Assembly: GCF_902833905.1 (NCBI RefSeq)
Contig: NZ_CADFGP010000020.1
Span: 1-64,000, forward strand
Direction of reading: 5' to 3'
From: Paraburkholderia tuberum STM678
GTDB taxonomy: Bacteria; Pseudomonadota; Gammaproteobacteria; Burkholderiales; Burkholderiaceae
DNA: 64,000 bases
This document shows, in pieces, positions 53,920 to 62,736 of the stretch. The notes under the pieces are model-generated. The model ran no database searches. It saw only the letters and a program-made list of their open reading frames with translations, and had not been told where the DNA came from. Within the stretch, counting starts at the first letter, position 1, and every line of letters begins with the position of its first letter. The translations under genes were made by a program, and so were the position numbers.

Positions 53920-55044
53920 TCACCGCGCCTTGAGCCGCCACAACGACGTGACCTCGGCCGCTCGCGCAACATACAACGGATCGTTCTGATCGCTGGCCTT
54001 CGGATGCCGTGGACGAATGTCCTCGCGTCCCACGACACTGAGCCCCGCGTGCTCGATCGCCGCGAGCAGCCACTCGCGCGTCCGCAGTCCAAGGTGCTCG
54101 GCGAAATCCGAAATGATCAGCCAGCCCTCGCCGCCCGGCGTCAGATGATCGGCGAGGCCGTTCAGGAAGCCGACCAGCATGCGGCTGTCCGGATCGTAGA
54201 TCGCGTATTCGAGCGGCGACGCGGGCCGCGCCGGCACCCACGGCGGATTGCAGACGACGAGCGGTGCCCGACCGTCCGGAAACAGATCGGCCTGTACGAT
54301 CTCGACCTGCTCGGCGCAACCAAGACGCGCGAGATTTTCACGAGCACACGCAAGCGCGCGCGCATCCTGGTCCGTCGCGACGATCTTGCGCACGCCGCGT
54401 TTGGCCAGCAGCGCGGCCAGCACGCCAGTGCCGGTGCCGATATCGAACGCGAGGTCCAACGACGGCAGCGGCGTGCGCGCGACCAGATCGACGTACTCGC
54501 CGCGCACCGGTGAGAACACACCGTAGTGCGGATGGATGCGCTCGCCGAGCGCCGTAATCTCGACGCCCTTCTTGCGCCATTCGTGCGCGCCGATCAAACC
54601 GAGCAACTCGCGCAACGACACGATCGACGCGTCACCGCTCCCCGGTCCATAAGCTTCGATGCAGGCCTGCCGCACGTCGGGCGCGCGACGCAGCGGAATG
54701 GCGTAGTCGGCATCGAGCGGAATCAGGATCATGCCGAGCGTGCGCGCGCGCTGCGACTGCGCCTGCCGATGCTGGTTGAACGCGTCGAGCGGTGTGGCTC
54801 CCTGCTTGCGCGGCTTGCGTTCGAGCCGGCGCGTGACGGCCTGCAGCAGTTGGCGCGCGTTCTGGAAGTCGCCGCGCCACAGCAGCGCGGTGCCTTCGCA
54901 GGCGAGGCGGTAGGCCGAATCGGCGGTGGTGCGGTCGTCAGCGACGACGACGCGCTTCGGCGGTGGCACGGCCGCCTCGGAACGCCAGCGTGCGGTGCGC
55001 GGGCCGTCGGCTTCTGGCCAGGTGAGAGTTGCGGGGCTGGTCAT
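53920..55044 (-). CDS. class I SAM methyltransferase (RsmC/RlmG/PrmC-like)
   Basis: A 374-residue methyltransferase. An N-terminal domain of about 180 residues precedes the SAM motif DIGTGTGVLAAL and the substrate motif NPPW in VVCNPPWVP, which suggests N-methylation of a base or glutamine amide. KIVATDQDARAL holds the acidic residue for the SAM ribose. The target (rRNA or protein) is not determinable here. The ATG at 55044 opens MTSPATLTW. Confidence 0.85.
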   Translation of the reverse strand: MTSPATLTWPEADGPRTARWRSEAAVPPPKRVVVADDRTTADSAYRLACEGTALLWRGDFQNARQLLQAVTRRLERKPRKQGATPLDAFNQHRQAQSQRARTLGMILIPLDADYAIPLRRAPDVRQACIEAYGPGSGDASIVSLRELLGLIGAHEWRKKGVEITALGERIHPHYGVFSPVRGEYVDLVARTPLPSLDLAFDIGTGTGVLAALLAKRGVRKIVATDQDARALACARENLARLGCAEQVEIVQADLFPDGRAPLVVCNPPWVPARPASPLEYAIYDPDSRMLVGFLNGLADHLTPGGEGWLIISDFAEHLGLRTREWLLAAIEHAGLSVVGREDIRPRHPKASDQNDPLYVARAAEVTSLWRLKAR

Positions 55045-55475
55045 GGTGCAATGGAGTCGATGTGACGTCGCCGGCGACGTGGACCGCGGCAGCGGACCGG
55101 AATGTCCGGCGGCTGCCCGCCATCCCGGGCGACGCCCGAATAGTAACGTACCGCCGCCGTGCGGATTCGCGGCGCGGCATGAATTGGTGACGGTGATGAG
55201 GTGAGTCTAGACGCACCGAAAGTAGACAATAATGTCTACAATCGACAAGGTGAAAGAGATACCATGATTTTTGAGCCATCGCGCGGCTCATCTCACGCTG
55301 CCTTCGCACGTTTTGACGTGCGTGAAACCCTCGTCGCAAACAAGCCTGGCCAAGGCTTCGGTGATCGGCATCAGCAACGATCCGGGCAATTTCCACCGAA
55401 AAAAGAAAAACCCCGCTAAAGCGTGTGCTTCGACGGGGTTTTCTAGCATTTCCAGTTACTGCTGATAAAGCAATC
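55045..55475. other. 431-base gene-poor region with operator-like palindrome
   Basis: A perfect dyad GTAGACA-ATAA-TGTCTAC sits at 55222-55239, with a related GTCTAGAC palindrome at 55205-55212. Immediately after it are only very short ORFs (for example an 11-codon one from 55232 and one from 55264 to 55419) without family features. A terminator closes the region. It looks like a regulated promoter without a gene, possibly a relic. Confidence 0.5.
55407..55442 (-). terminator. intrinsic terminator downstream of tRNA-Thr
   Basis: AAAACCCCG (55407-55415) and CGGGGTTTT (55434-55442) pair, with an inner AAGC/GCTT stem. On the minus strand TTTTTCTTTTTT follows, so it ends the leftward tRNA transcript 34 bases after its 3' end. 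It could also work on rightward transcripts. Confidence 0.88.
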
Positions 55476-55551
55476 TGGTGCCGGCTGCAGGACTCGAACC
55501 CGCCACCTCATGATTACAAGTCAAGCGCTCTACCTGATGAGCTAAGCCGGC
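55476..55551 (-). tRNA. tRNA-Thr (anticodon TGT)
   Basis: A 76-base tRNA on the minus strand with CCA encoded. The acceptor stem is GCCGGCT/AGCCGGC; the D arm is TAGCTCATCAGGTAGAGC; the anticodon loop CTTGTAA places TGT at 34-36, reading ACA; the T arm contains GGTTCGAGTCC. It matches bacterial tRNA-Thr(TGT). It follows sspB by 19 bases on the same strand and may be processed from a longer transcript. Confidence 0.95.
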
Positions 55552-55570
55552 ATGAGGCCGTGATTCTACT

Positions 55571-56068
55571 TCATTTCACGATCTTAAGGCGAGCCCTTCC
55601 GCCGCCTTTCGAGCCATCGTCGTCGGGCTGCGGTTTGTCGTCGGCGTCGGTGGCCTCGACAGGGTCGGCGGGGGCGGTTTCGACGGCGCGCGGAGCCGCC
55701 GGCGTGTCAGCTTCGTCCGCGGCATCCGCGCCCGAATCCTGAGCCTCGCCGCCCGCCGATTCGACCGGGAACGCCATACCCTGGCCGTTCTCGCGCGCGT
55801 AGATCGCAAGAATATTGGCGACCGGCACTTCGATCTTGTGGGACTTGCCGGAGAAGCGCGCGTTGAACTCGATCCACTCGTTGCCCATCTGCAGCTGGCT
55901 GGTCGCCTCGAAGCTGATGTTCAACACGATCTCGTTGTCGCGCACGAACTGACGTGGCACGCGCGTCTGATTGTCGACGCGGACCGCGATATGCGGTGTG
56001 TAGCCGTTATCCGTGCACCACTCGTAGAGCGCGCGCAACAGATAAGGCTTCGTGGAAATCTCTTGCAT
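55571..56068 (-). CDS. sspB: ClpXP protease specificity-enhancing factor SspB
   Basis: A 165-residue adaptor that delivers ssrA-tagged proteins to ClpXP. The folded domain (about 1-105) shows TKPYLLRALYEWCTDNGYTPH. A long acidic Ala/Asp/Pro-rich linker (about 106-155) leads to the C-terminal ClpX-binding tail RARLKIVK, like the E. coli XB motif. I chose ATG 56068 with AGAGGA upstream. It is transcribed after sspA, 66 bases away, in the usual sspAB order. Confidence 0.94.
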   Translation of the reverse strand: MQEISTKPYLLRALYEWCTDNGYTPHIAVRVDNQTRVPRQFVRDNEIVLNISFEATSQLQMGNEWIEFNARFSGKSHKIEVPVANILAIYARENGQGMAFPVESAGGEAQDSGADAADEADTPAAPRAVETAPADPVEATDADDKPQPDDDGSKGGGRARLKIVK

Positions 56069-56134
56069 CAACAGTCCTCTTGCGGGCGCGGTCGCGCATC
56101 GAAGCGATGCGGCGTCCGCGCTCCAAAGCCAAAC

Positions 56135-56746
56135 TCAACGACGCATCACCTTTTCCGACGGCGTCAGCGCTTCGATATAAGCCGGGCGGCTGAAAATGCG
56201 CTCGGCGTACTTCATCAGCGGCGCGGCGTTCTTCGACAGTTCGATACCGTAGTGGTCAAGGCGCCAAAGCAGCGGTGCGATCGCGACGTCGAGCATCGAG
56301 AACTCTTCGCCGAGCATGTACTTGTTCTTCAGGAAGATCGGCGCGAGCTGCGTCAGGCGATCGCGGATCGCGAGGCGCGCCTTCTCGTGATTCTTCTCCG
56401 CTGCCTTGCCCTTCTCGTTTTCGAGCGTGCCGACGTGGACGAACAGCTCTTTCTCGAAGTTGAGCAGGAACAGGCGGGCACGCGCGCGCTGGACCGGATC
56501 GGCCGGCATCAGCTGCGGGTGCGGGAAGCGCTCGTCGATGTACTCGTTGATGATGTTCGATTCGTACAGAATCAGGTCCCGTTCGACGAGAATCGGCACC
56601 TGACCATACGGATTCATCACGGCGATGTCTTCCGGCTTGTTGAACAGGTCGACGTCGCGGATCTCGAAGTCCATGCCCTTTTCGAACAACACCAGCCGGC
56701 AACGCTGGGAGAACGGGCAAGTAGTGCCGGAATACAGAACCATCAT
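56135..56746 (-). CDS. sspA: stringent starvation protein A
   Basis: A 203-residue glutathione-transferase-fold protein that binds RNA polymerase. The N-terminal thioredoxin-like part starts MMVLYSGTTCPFSQRCRLVL, and the helical C-terminal half contains MLGEEFSMLDVAIAPLLWRLD. GAGGAAAC precedes the ATG. It lies between petC and sspB, conserved synteny in beta- and gammaproteobacteria. Confidence 0.95.
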   Translation of the reverse strand: MMVLYSGTTCPFSQRCRLVLFEKGMDFEIRDVDLFNKPEDIAVMNPYGQVPILVERDLILYESNIINEYIDERFPHPQLMPADPVQRARARLFLLNFEKELFVHVGTLENEKGKAAEKNHEKARLAIRDRLTQLAPIFLKNKYMLGEEFSMLDVAIAPLLWRLDHYGIELSKNAAPLMKYAERIFSRPAYIEALTPSEKVMRR

Positions 56747-56841
56747 GTTTACGTTTCCTCAAAAAGCTGAAGGGCCAGCGCGCGGAAAAACCGTTCAGCA
56801 GGTTTTTCCTGGCGCCGGCCCCACGCCATGTAGCGGCGTGA

Positions 56842-57603
56842 TTATTTGATATGTTTCCAGTACGCGGCGTTCAGTCGCCAGGCGAAAAAGCTCAGGATAC
56901 CGAGGAACAACAGCACCCACACGCCAAGTTGCCTGCGGGTTTGCTGCGTCGGTTCGGACATCCATGACAGGTACGACACGAGGTCGGCCACAGCAGAATC
57001 ATAATCTACCGGCGACATCGTCCCCGGAGTCAGTTGCTGGAAGCCGAGGAATTTGTGTACTTTTTCGCCGGTTCTTTCGTCGGTTTCGTCGCCGAATTGC
57101 GCCGCACGCTGCCCCTGAAGCTGCCACAGCACGTGAGGCATGCTCACGTTTTGGTACACCAGATTGTTCCAGCCGGTCGGCCGCGTATCGTCGCGGTAAA
57201 AACTCCGCAGATACGTGTAAAGCCAGTCCGTGCCGCGCGCCCGCGCCTCCACCGACAGATCCGGCGGCGTCGCCCCAAACCACGCTTTCGCGTCCTCCGG
57301 GCGCATCGCCACGGTCATCGTGTTGCCGACCTTGTCGGTGGTGAACAGCAGGTTCGCCCGGATTTCGTTCGGCGTGATGCCGAGATCAGTCAGGCGGTTG
57401 TAGCGCATCAGGTTCGCGCTGTGGCAATTCAGGCAGTAGTTTACAAACAATTGCGCGCCGCGCTGCAAAGAAGCGAAATTGTTCGTGTTGTCCGGCGCGC
57501 GATCGAGCGGGAAATTCTCGTCCGCGTGAACCGGAGCGGCCAACAGCGCAAGCACGGTCGCGCCGACCAGCGCGCACATCGAAAGCAGTTTTTTCATCTT
57601 CAT
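56842..57603 (-). CDS. petC: ubiquinol-cytochrome c reductase, cytochrome c1
   Basis: A 253-residue cytochrome c1. The signal sequence (about 1-27) is followed by the haem motif C57-L-N-C60-H61, a Met ligand region VAMRPEDA, and a C-terminal membrane anchor (LGVWVLLFLGILSFFAWRL). It passes electrons from the Rieske centre to cytochrome c. GGAG precedes ATG 57603; ATG 57597 is an alternative. The last gene of petABC, 17 bases after petB. Confidence 0.94.
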   Translation of the reverse strand: MKMKKLLSMCALVGATVLALLAAPVHADENFPLDRAPDNTNNFASLQRGAQLFVNYCLNCHSANLMRYNRLTDLGITPNEIRANLLFTTDKVGNTMTVAMRPEDAKAWFGATPPDLSVEARARGTDWLYTYLRSFYRDDTRPTGWNNLVYQNVSMPHVLWQLQGQRAAQFGDETDERTGEKVHKFLGFQQLTPGTMSPVDYDSAVADLVSYLSWMSEPTQQTRRQLGVWVLLFLGILSFFAWRLNAAYWKHIK

Positions 57604-57620
57604 GTTCTCCTGGCTCGCGA

Positions 57621-59000
57621 TTAGTGAGGCTTGAACCGCACCCGCTCGGGCGGCTGCTTGAACTTGCCAAGCCGGGTCCAGAAGGGCATGCCGAGGAAAA
57701 ACGCGAAGTAGATCAGCGCGCAGATCTGGGCGATCAGCGTCGCGGCCGGCGATGGCGGTCGCGTGCCGAGGAAGCCGAGCGTCAGGAACGCGATCACGAA
57801 GATCCCGAAGAAAACCTTGTGGAAGAACGGCCGGTAGCGAATAGACCTGACCGGCGACCGGTCCAGCCACGGCAGGAAGAACAGCGAAATCACCGCGCTG
57901 CCCATCACCACGACGCCCCAGAACTTCGATTCGGTGAACACCATCGCGACGATCACCAGCACCGCAAGCAGCGGCAGACCGAGCTTCCACTTGCCGCGCG
58001 CGCGCACGAGCGCCAGCAACCCGAGTAGCGCGATGACGATCATCAGCACGATCTTGAATGGATCGGTGGTGGCGCGCAGCATCGCATAAAAGGCGGTGAA
58101 GTACCACACAGGCGCAATTTCCGGCGGCGTCTGCAGCGGGTTCGCGGGGATGAAGTTGTTGGCTTCAAGGAAGTACCCACCCATTTCCGGCGCGAAGAAG
58201 ATGATCGCCGCGAAGATCAGCAGGAAGATCGTTACGCCCATGAAGTCGTGCACCGAGTAGTACGGGTGGAACGGAATGCCGTCGAGCGGCACGCCATCCG
58301 GCCCCTTCTTCGCCTTGATCTCGATGCCGTCCGGGTTGTTCGAGCCGACTTCGTGCAGCGCGACGAGGTGGGCGATCACGAGGCCGATCAGCACCAGCGG
58401 AATCGCGATCACGTGGAACGCGAAGAAGCGGTTCAGCGTGACGTCAGAGACCACGTAGTCGCCGCGAATCCATAGCGACAGATCCGGCCCGATGAACGGA
58501 ATCGCCGAGAACAGGTTCACGATCACCTGCGCGCCCCAGAACGACATCTGGCCCCACGGCAGGAGGTAGCCGAAGAACGCCTCGGCCATCAGGCTCAGGA
58601 AAATCAGGCAGCCGAAAATCCAGACGAGTTCGCGCGGCTTGCGGTACGAGCCGTACAGGAGCCCGCGGAACATGTGCAGATACACGACGACGAAAAACAT
58701 CGACGCACCCGTCGAGTGCATGTAGCGGATCAGCCAGCCCCACGGCACCTCGCGCATGATGTACTCGACCGACGAAAACGCGAGCGTCGCGTCGGGCTTG
58801 TAGTTCATCGTCAGGAAAATGCCGGTGACGATCTGGTTGACCAGCACCAGCAACGCAAGCGAACCGAAGAAGTACCAGAAGTTGAAGTTCTTCGGCGCGT
58901 AGTACTCGGAAACGTGCTTCTTCCACGTGGCAGTCATCGGGAAGCGCTGGTCGATCCAACCAGCCAGCCCGGTCGTCTCTACTTCGTGTTCGCTCGCCAT
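57621..59000 (-). CDS. petB: ubiquinol-cytochrome c reductase, cytochrome b
   Basis: A 459-residue membrane cytochrome b with eight or nine helices and the two bis-His haems (helix 2: RYMHSTGASMFFVVVYLHMFRG in parts; helix 4: RFFAFHVIAIPL with a further His in IAHLVALHEVG). The quinol-oxidation loop motif PPEIAPVWYF replaces the usual PEWYF-type sequence. The ATG overlaps the petA stop by one base (TAATG), giving coupling. Longer upstream frames (to 59399) lie inside petA. Confidence 0.95.
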   Translation of the reverse strand: MASEHEVETTGLAGWIDQRFPMTATWKKHVSEYYAPKNFNFWYFFGSLALLVLVNQIVTGIFLTMNYKPDATLAFSSVEYIMREVPWGWLIRYMHSTGASMFFVVVYLHMFRGLLYGSYRKPRELVWIFGCLIFLSLMAEAFFGYLLPWGQMSFWGAQVIVNLFSAIPFIGPDLSLWIRGDYVVSDVTLNRFFAFHVIAIPLVLIGLVIAHLVALHEVGSNNPDGIEIKAKKGPDGVPLDGIPFHPYYSVHDFMGVTIFLLIFAAIIFFAPEMGGYFLEANNFIPANPLQTPPEIAPVWYFTAFYAMLRATTDPFKIVLMIVIALLGLLALVRARGKWKLGLPLLAVLVIVAMVFTESKFWGVVVMGSAVISLFFLPWLDRSPVRSIRYRPFFHKVFFGIFVIAFLTLGFLGTRPPSPAATLIAQICALIYFAFFLGMPFWTRLGKFKQPPERVRFKPH

Positions 59001-59620
59001 TACGCTTCTCCTTTTTCGTCCTTCCCGATCACAAGGGCCGTCGCCGACGTGAACATGAAGCGCGGGATGTCGAGGTTCTGCGGAGCGGGTTTGTTCTTGA
59101 AGACGCGGCCGGCCATGTCGTAGGTCGAGCCGTGGCACGGGCACAGGAAACCGCCGGGCCAGTCGTCGGGGAGATTCGGCTGCGGGCCTTCCTGGAAGCG
59201 CGGCGTCGGCGTGCAGCCCAGATGCGTGCAAACGGCGACGGCAACCAGCAGATGCTTGTTCTCGGCGCGTGAACGGAATTCGTTGTTGCAGTAGTCCGGC
59301 AGCGGCATCGAAAACGGATTCAGCGAGTGGGGGTCCGCTACCTGGCTGTCGGCTTTTTGAACATCGGCGAGCATGCGGTCCGTGCGGTTGATGATCCACA
59401 CCGGCTTGCCGCGCCAGGCGACCGTCATCATGTCGCCGGGCTTCAGACCACTGATATCGACTTCGACCGGGGCACCTGCGGCCTTGGCCTTTTCGGATGG
59501 TGCAAAGGAACTAACAAAGGGTACGACAACGGCAACACCTCCTATGCCGCCTGCTACGGTCGTCGCTACCAGCCAGTTACGGCGGCTGCCATCGACGCGT
59601 TCCTCTTCTTTGTCTCGCAT
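59000..59620 (-). CDS. petA: ubiquinol-cytochrome c reductase, Rieske iron-sulfur subunit
   Basis: A 206-residue Rieske protein. [2Fe-2S] ligands are C131 and H133 in CTHLGC and C160 and H163 in CPCHGS; C136 and C162 form the disulfide. A twin-arginine signal anchor SRRNWL (12-17) with the following hydrophobic stretch indicates export by Tat, whose genes lie about 3 kb to the right. I chose ATG 59620 (MRDKEEERV), as in relatives; the frame continues to 59698. Confidence 0.94.
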   Translation of the reverse strand: MRDKEEERVDGSRRNWLVATTVAGGIGGVAVVVPFVSSFAPSEKAKAAGAPVEVDISGLKPGDMMTVAWRGKPVWIINRTDRMLADVQKADSQVADPHSLNPFSMPLPDYCNNEFRSRAENKHLLVAVAVCTHLGCTPTPRFQEGPQPNLPDDWPGGFLCPCHGSTYDMAGRVFKNKPAPQNLDIPRFMFTSATALVIGKDEKGEA

Positions 59621-59840
59621 CACACGCCCCACTTCTGAGTTGGATTTTTCCTTCACGTCGCTTCTACCGCCGCTAGTTTGCTCGAATGGAGTCGCCATTT
59701 ACAAGGGCCGATTGCCAAAAACCGTGCGAAGCCCTTGATAACTCAGGGTTTGTCCGTACCGATCGCAAACTTTTTCGCACTTCCTTTTAAGTGCCTTCTG
59801 CGGTATTCCTGCCTTGTTCTTCGTTAATGCAATTCGCAAT
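59621..59840. promoter_or_regulatory. petABC upstream region
   Basis: It holds the pet promoter and the end of the nif3 transcript. GCACTT (59777-59782) with AAGTGC (59789-59794) forms a small hairpin, without a T-run in the leftward direction. A CCCTT/AGGG imperfect repeat lies near 59732-59750. No gene is supported. Confidence 0.35.
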
Positions 59841-60587
59841 TCAAACGGGATTGGGGATATCGATAAACAGATGTTCGATATCGAACGATTCGGACAGATG
59901 CTTGCCCACCGCCTGCACGCCGAAGCGCTCGGTCGCGTGGTGGCCAGCCGCCAGAAACGCGACGCCGCTTTCCGCCGCCGTATGCATCACCGACTCCGAT
60001 ACCTCGCCGGTCACGTAGACGTCGACACCCGCGTTGATCGCCGCGTCGAACATCCCTTGCGCGGCGCCCGTGCACCAGCCGACGCGGCGCAGCTCCATAT
60101 CCGGATCGCCGAACACGAGCGGCGTGCGGCCCAGTGTCTGCGCGATTTCCGCGGTGAGGTGCGACAGCGTGATCGGCATTGGCAGCGTGGCGAGCCAGCC
60201 GAGATCGTTGTCGCCGAAACGCGCGTCGCTGATCCAGCCCATCTTTTCGCCGATCTGCGCGTTGTTGCCGAACTCGGGATGATCGTCGAGCGGCAGATGG
60301 TAGGCGAACAGGTTCAGGTCGTTGGCGAGCAGCAGCTTCAAACGAGCATGTTTGCGGCCGGTGATCTGCGGTGCCTCGTTGCGCCAGAAGTAGCCGTGAT
60401 GGACCAGCACGGCGTCCGCGCCCCAGTCGAGCGCGGCCTCCAGGAAGGCCACCGACGCGGTCACGCCGGTCGCGAGCTTGTTGATCCGGCGGCGTCCTTC
60501 GACCTGCAATCCATTCGGGCAATAGTCCTTGAAGCGCGCGGTTTCAAGGAGATTGTTCAAGTACAATTCAAGTTCAATCCGATCCAT
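59841..60587 (-). CDS. Nif3-like dinuclear metal centre hexameric protein
   Basis: A 248-residue NIF3/YbgI protein. Metal ligands appear in VLVHHGYFW (about 62-70), AYHLPLDDHPEFGNN and the C-terminal AAGHHATERFG. Family members form toroidal hexamers, are often annotated GTP cyclohydrolase I type 2, and have an uncertain role. AGAGG six bases ahead decides the ATG at 60587. It is divergent from the protease gene with only 19 bases between start codons. Confidence 0.9.
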   Translation of the reverse strand: MDRIELELYLNNLLETARFKDYCPNGLQVEGRRRINKLATGVTASVAFLEAALDWGADAVLVHHGYFWRNEAPQITGRKHARLKLLLANDLNLFAYHLPLDDHPEFGNNAQIGEKMGWISDARFGDNDLGWLATLPMPITLSHLTAEIAQTLGRTPLVFGDPDMELRRVGWCTGAAQGMFDAAINAGVDVYVTGEVSESVMHTAAESGVAFLAAGHHATERFGVQAVGKHLSESFDIEHLFIDIPNPV

Positions 60588-60606
60588 ATAGACCTCTAGT
60601 CTTCAG

Positions 60607-61827
60607 ATGCTTAGACGCTTCTGGCTGTTATTTGCCCAAGCGGTGACGGTGCTGTTGGCGCTGATGTTCATCATTGCGACCCTCAAACCGCAGTGGCTGC
60701 AGCGTCAAGGACAATTCGGCAGACAACTCGCCGAACCGATCGTCGCGCTACGGGAAGTGGCGCCTGGCATCGGCACTGGCCATGCCGAAACGTCCTATGC
60801 CGAAGCGGCGCAAAAGGCCATGCCCGCGGTCGTCAACGTGTTCTCCAGCAAGGATGGCTCGCTACCTCCCGACCCGCGCGCCAAAGACCCGCTGTTCCGC
60901 TACTTCTTCGGCGACAGGAACAATCGCAAGCAGCAGGAGCAGCCTGCCTCGAATCTCGGCTCAGGCGTGATAGTGAGTTCGGAAGGTTACATTCTAACGA
61001 ACCAGCACGTCGTCGACGGCGCCGATCAGATCGAAATCGCGCTCGCCGATGGCCGCACCGCCAGCGCGAAGGTCATCGGCATCGACCCCGAAACCGATCT
61101 GGCCGTGCTCAAGGTCAATATGACCAATCTGCCCACCATCACGCTCGGCCGGATGGACCAGACCCGCGTCGGCGACGTCGTGCTCGCGATCGGCAATCCG
61201 TTCGGCGTCGGGCAGACCGTAACGATGGGCATCGTCAGCGCGCTCGGCCGCAACCATCTCGGCATCAATACGTTCGAAAACTTCATCCAGACCGACGCCC
61301 CGATCAACCCCGGCAATTCGGGCGGTGCGCTCGTCGACGTGAACGGCAACCTGCTCGGCATCAACACCGCAATCTACTCGCGCTCGGGCGGCTCGCTCGG
61401 CATCGGCTTCGCGATTCCGGTGTCGACCGCGCGCAGCGTGCTCGAGAGCATCATTACGACCGGCACGGTCACGCGCGGCTGGATCGGCGTCGAACCGCAG
61501 GACGTCACGCCGGAAATCGCGGAGTCGTTCGGGCTCGATCAGAAGTCGGGCGCTATTGTCGCGGGCGTGCTGAAAAGCGGCCCGGCCGACCGTGCGGGCA
61601 TCAAGCCCGGCGACATCCTGACGAGCGTAAACGGCCAGGTTATCACCGATACCACGCGTCTGTTGAACGTGATCGCGCAGATCAAGCCCGGTACGGCGGC
61701 GAAAGTGCATCTGGTGCGCAAAGGTCATCAGATCGATCTCGACGTGATGATCGGCAAACGCCCGCCGCCGCCGAAGCAGGCGCCAGACGATAACGGCGGC
61801 GATCAGCCGGATGACGAAGGCGGTTGA
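60607..61827 (+). CDS. membrane-anchored DegS/AlgW-like serine protease with one PDZ domain
   Basis: A 406-residue HtrA-family protease. A single N-terminal hydrophobic anchor (about 5-25) faces the catalytic domain into the periplasm. The triad is H134 (TNQHVV), D164 (ETDLAVL) and S238 (GNSGGA). One PDZ domain (about 290-385, RGWIGVEPQD onward) follows, then a Pro/Asp-rich tail. One PDZ and a membrane anchor fit DegS/AlgW, which start the sigma-E envelope stress response, rather than two-PDZ DegP. No ribosome site is visible before the ATG. A terminator follows. Confidence 0.92.
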   Translation: MLRRFWLLFAQAVTVLLALMFIIATLKPQWLQRQGQFGRQLAEPIVALREVAPGIGTGHAETSYAEAAQKAMPAVVNVFSSKDGSLPPDPRAKDPLFRYFFGDRNNRKQQEQPASNLGSGVIVSSEGYILTNQHVVDGADQIEIALADGRTASAKVIGIDPETDLAVLKVNMTNLPTITLGRMDQTRVGDVVLAIGNPFGVGQTVTMGIVSALGRNHLGINTFENFIQTDAPINPGNSGGALVDVNGNLLGINTAIYSRSGGSLGIGFAIPVSTARSVLESIITTGTVTRGWIGVEPQDVTPEIAESFGLDQKSGAIVAGVLKSGPADRAGIKPGDILTSVNGQVITDTTRLLNVIAQIKPGTAAKVHLVRKGHQIDLDVMIGKRPPPPKQAPDDNGGDQPDDEGG

Positions 61828-61855
61828 AGTAATGCCGCGATTCCACGCAATGAAT

Positions 61856-61885
61856 AAGGGCAGTCCGCCATGAACTGCCCTTTTT
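61856..61885 (+). terminator. intrinsic terminator after the DegS-like protease gene
   Basis: AAGGGCAGT (61856-61864) pairs perfectly with ACTGCCCTT (61874-61882), continuing into TTTTT (61881-61885). It sits 28 bases past the protease stop and 31 bases before the convergent tatC end. Confidence 0.92.
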
Positions 61886-61916
61886 CATTTGACACCCGGC
61901 ACTGACTCGCGGCACT

Positions 61917-62702
61917 TCAACTAGACGGCGGCGGACTCGCATCCTCCACGACCACCGGCTGCTTGCCGACGATCAACCGCGCCGCGACGATGCCAGCTTC
62001 GTACAGCAGAATCAGCGGAACCGCGAGGATCAGCTGCGAAAACACGTCCGGCGGCGTTACGACGGCCGACACCACGAACGCGCCGACGATCACATACGGC
62101 CGGATCTCCTTCAGCTTCTTCAGCTTCACCACGTTCATCCGCACCAGCAGCACGACGACGATCGGTACCTCGAACGTGACGCCGAACGCGATGAACATCG
62201 TCAGCACGAAGCTCAGGTAATTGTTGATATCGGTTGTCATCTCCGCGCCAAGCGGCGCATTGTAGTGCGCCATCACGCGGAAGATGGTCGGAAACACGAC
62301 GAAGTACGCGAACGCCATGCCGCACAGGAACAGCGTGTAGCTGCTCGCGACGAGCGGCGCGACGAGCTTCTTCTCGTGCTGATAGAGCCCAGGCGCGACG
62401 AACGCCCAGATCTGGTACAGCACGACCGGCAGCGCGATCACGAAGGCGACCAGCATCGTCACCTTCATCGGCACGAAGAACGAGCCGGTGACGTCGGTGA
62501 CGATCATCTTGCCGTCCTTCGGCAGATTCATCATCAGCGGACGGGCGAGCAGTTTGAAGATGTCCGGCGCCCAGTACACGAGCCCGATGAACACGAGGAC
62601 GACGGCGAGCCCCGCACGGATGATGCGGTCACGCAGTTCGACGAGGTGGGAAATGAAGGTCTCTTCAGTGCCTTCGCTCTGGGATTGCTGGGGGTCGCTC
62701 AC
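61917..62702 (-). CDS. tatC: Sec-independent translocase TatC
   Basis: A 261-residue six-helix membrane protein that binds twin-arginine signals. N-terminal ETFISHLVELRDRI, the loop with FFVPMKVTML and the later FGVTFEVPIVVVLL with its membrane Glu are hallmarks. I chose GTG 62702 (reading MSDPQQSQ), because GAGG lies six bases upstream; the frame runs back to 62924 with non-family Arg/Pro-rich sequence. It is the last gene of tatABC, 34 bases after tatB. Confidence 0.94.
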   Translation of the reverse strand: MSDPQQSQSEGTEETFISHLVELRDRIIRAGLAVVLVFIGLVYWAPDIFKLLARPLMMNLPKDGKMIVTDVTGSFFVPMKVTMLVAFVIALPVVLYQIWAFVAPGLYQHEKKLVAPLVASSYTLFLCGMAFAYFVVFPTIFRVMAHYNAPLGAEMTTDINNYLSFVLTMFIAFGVTFEVPIVVVLLVRMNVVKLKKLKEIRPYVIVGAFVVSAVVTPPDVFSQLILAVPLILLYEAGIVAARLIVGKQPVVVEDASPPPSS

Positions 62703-62736
62703 ACCGGCCCTCGGTTGGGGATTGTCGATCTGAACA

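Noticed and set aside
54938..55396. Minus-strand ORF of 152 codons upstream of the methyltransferase gene
   Set aside because: It overlaps the methyltransferase gene's start, has no ribosome site or family features, and its coding potential comes from GC skew.
55264..55419. Truncated GntR-type regulator downstream of the GTAGACA palindrome
   Set aside because: The 51-codon frame does not show the helix-turn-helix pattern of GntR proteins in any of the three forward frames.
59001..59399. N-terminal extension of PetB to 59399
   Set aside because: The sequence lies inside petA in another frame and does not resemble cytochrome b; the ATG at 59000 gives the family N-terminus.
59777..59794. Terminator for nif3
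   Set aside because: The GCACTT/AAGTGC stem is short and is followed on the minus strand by GAAAAAG rather than a T-run.
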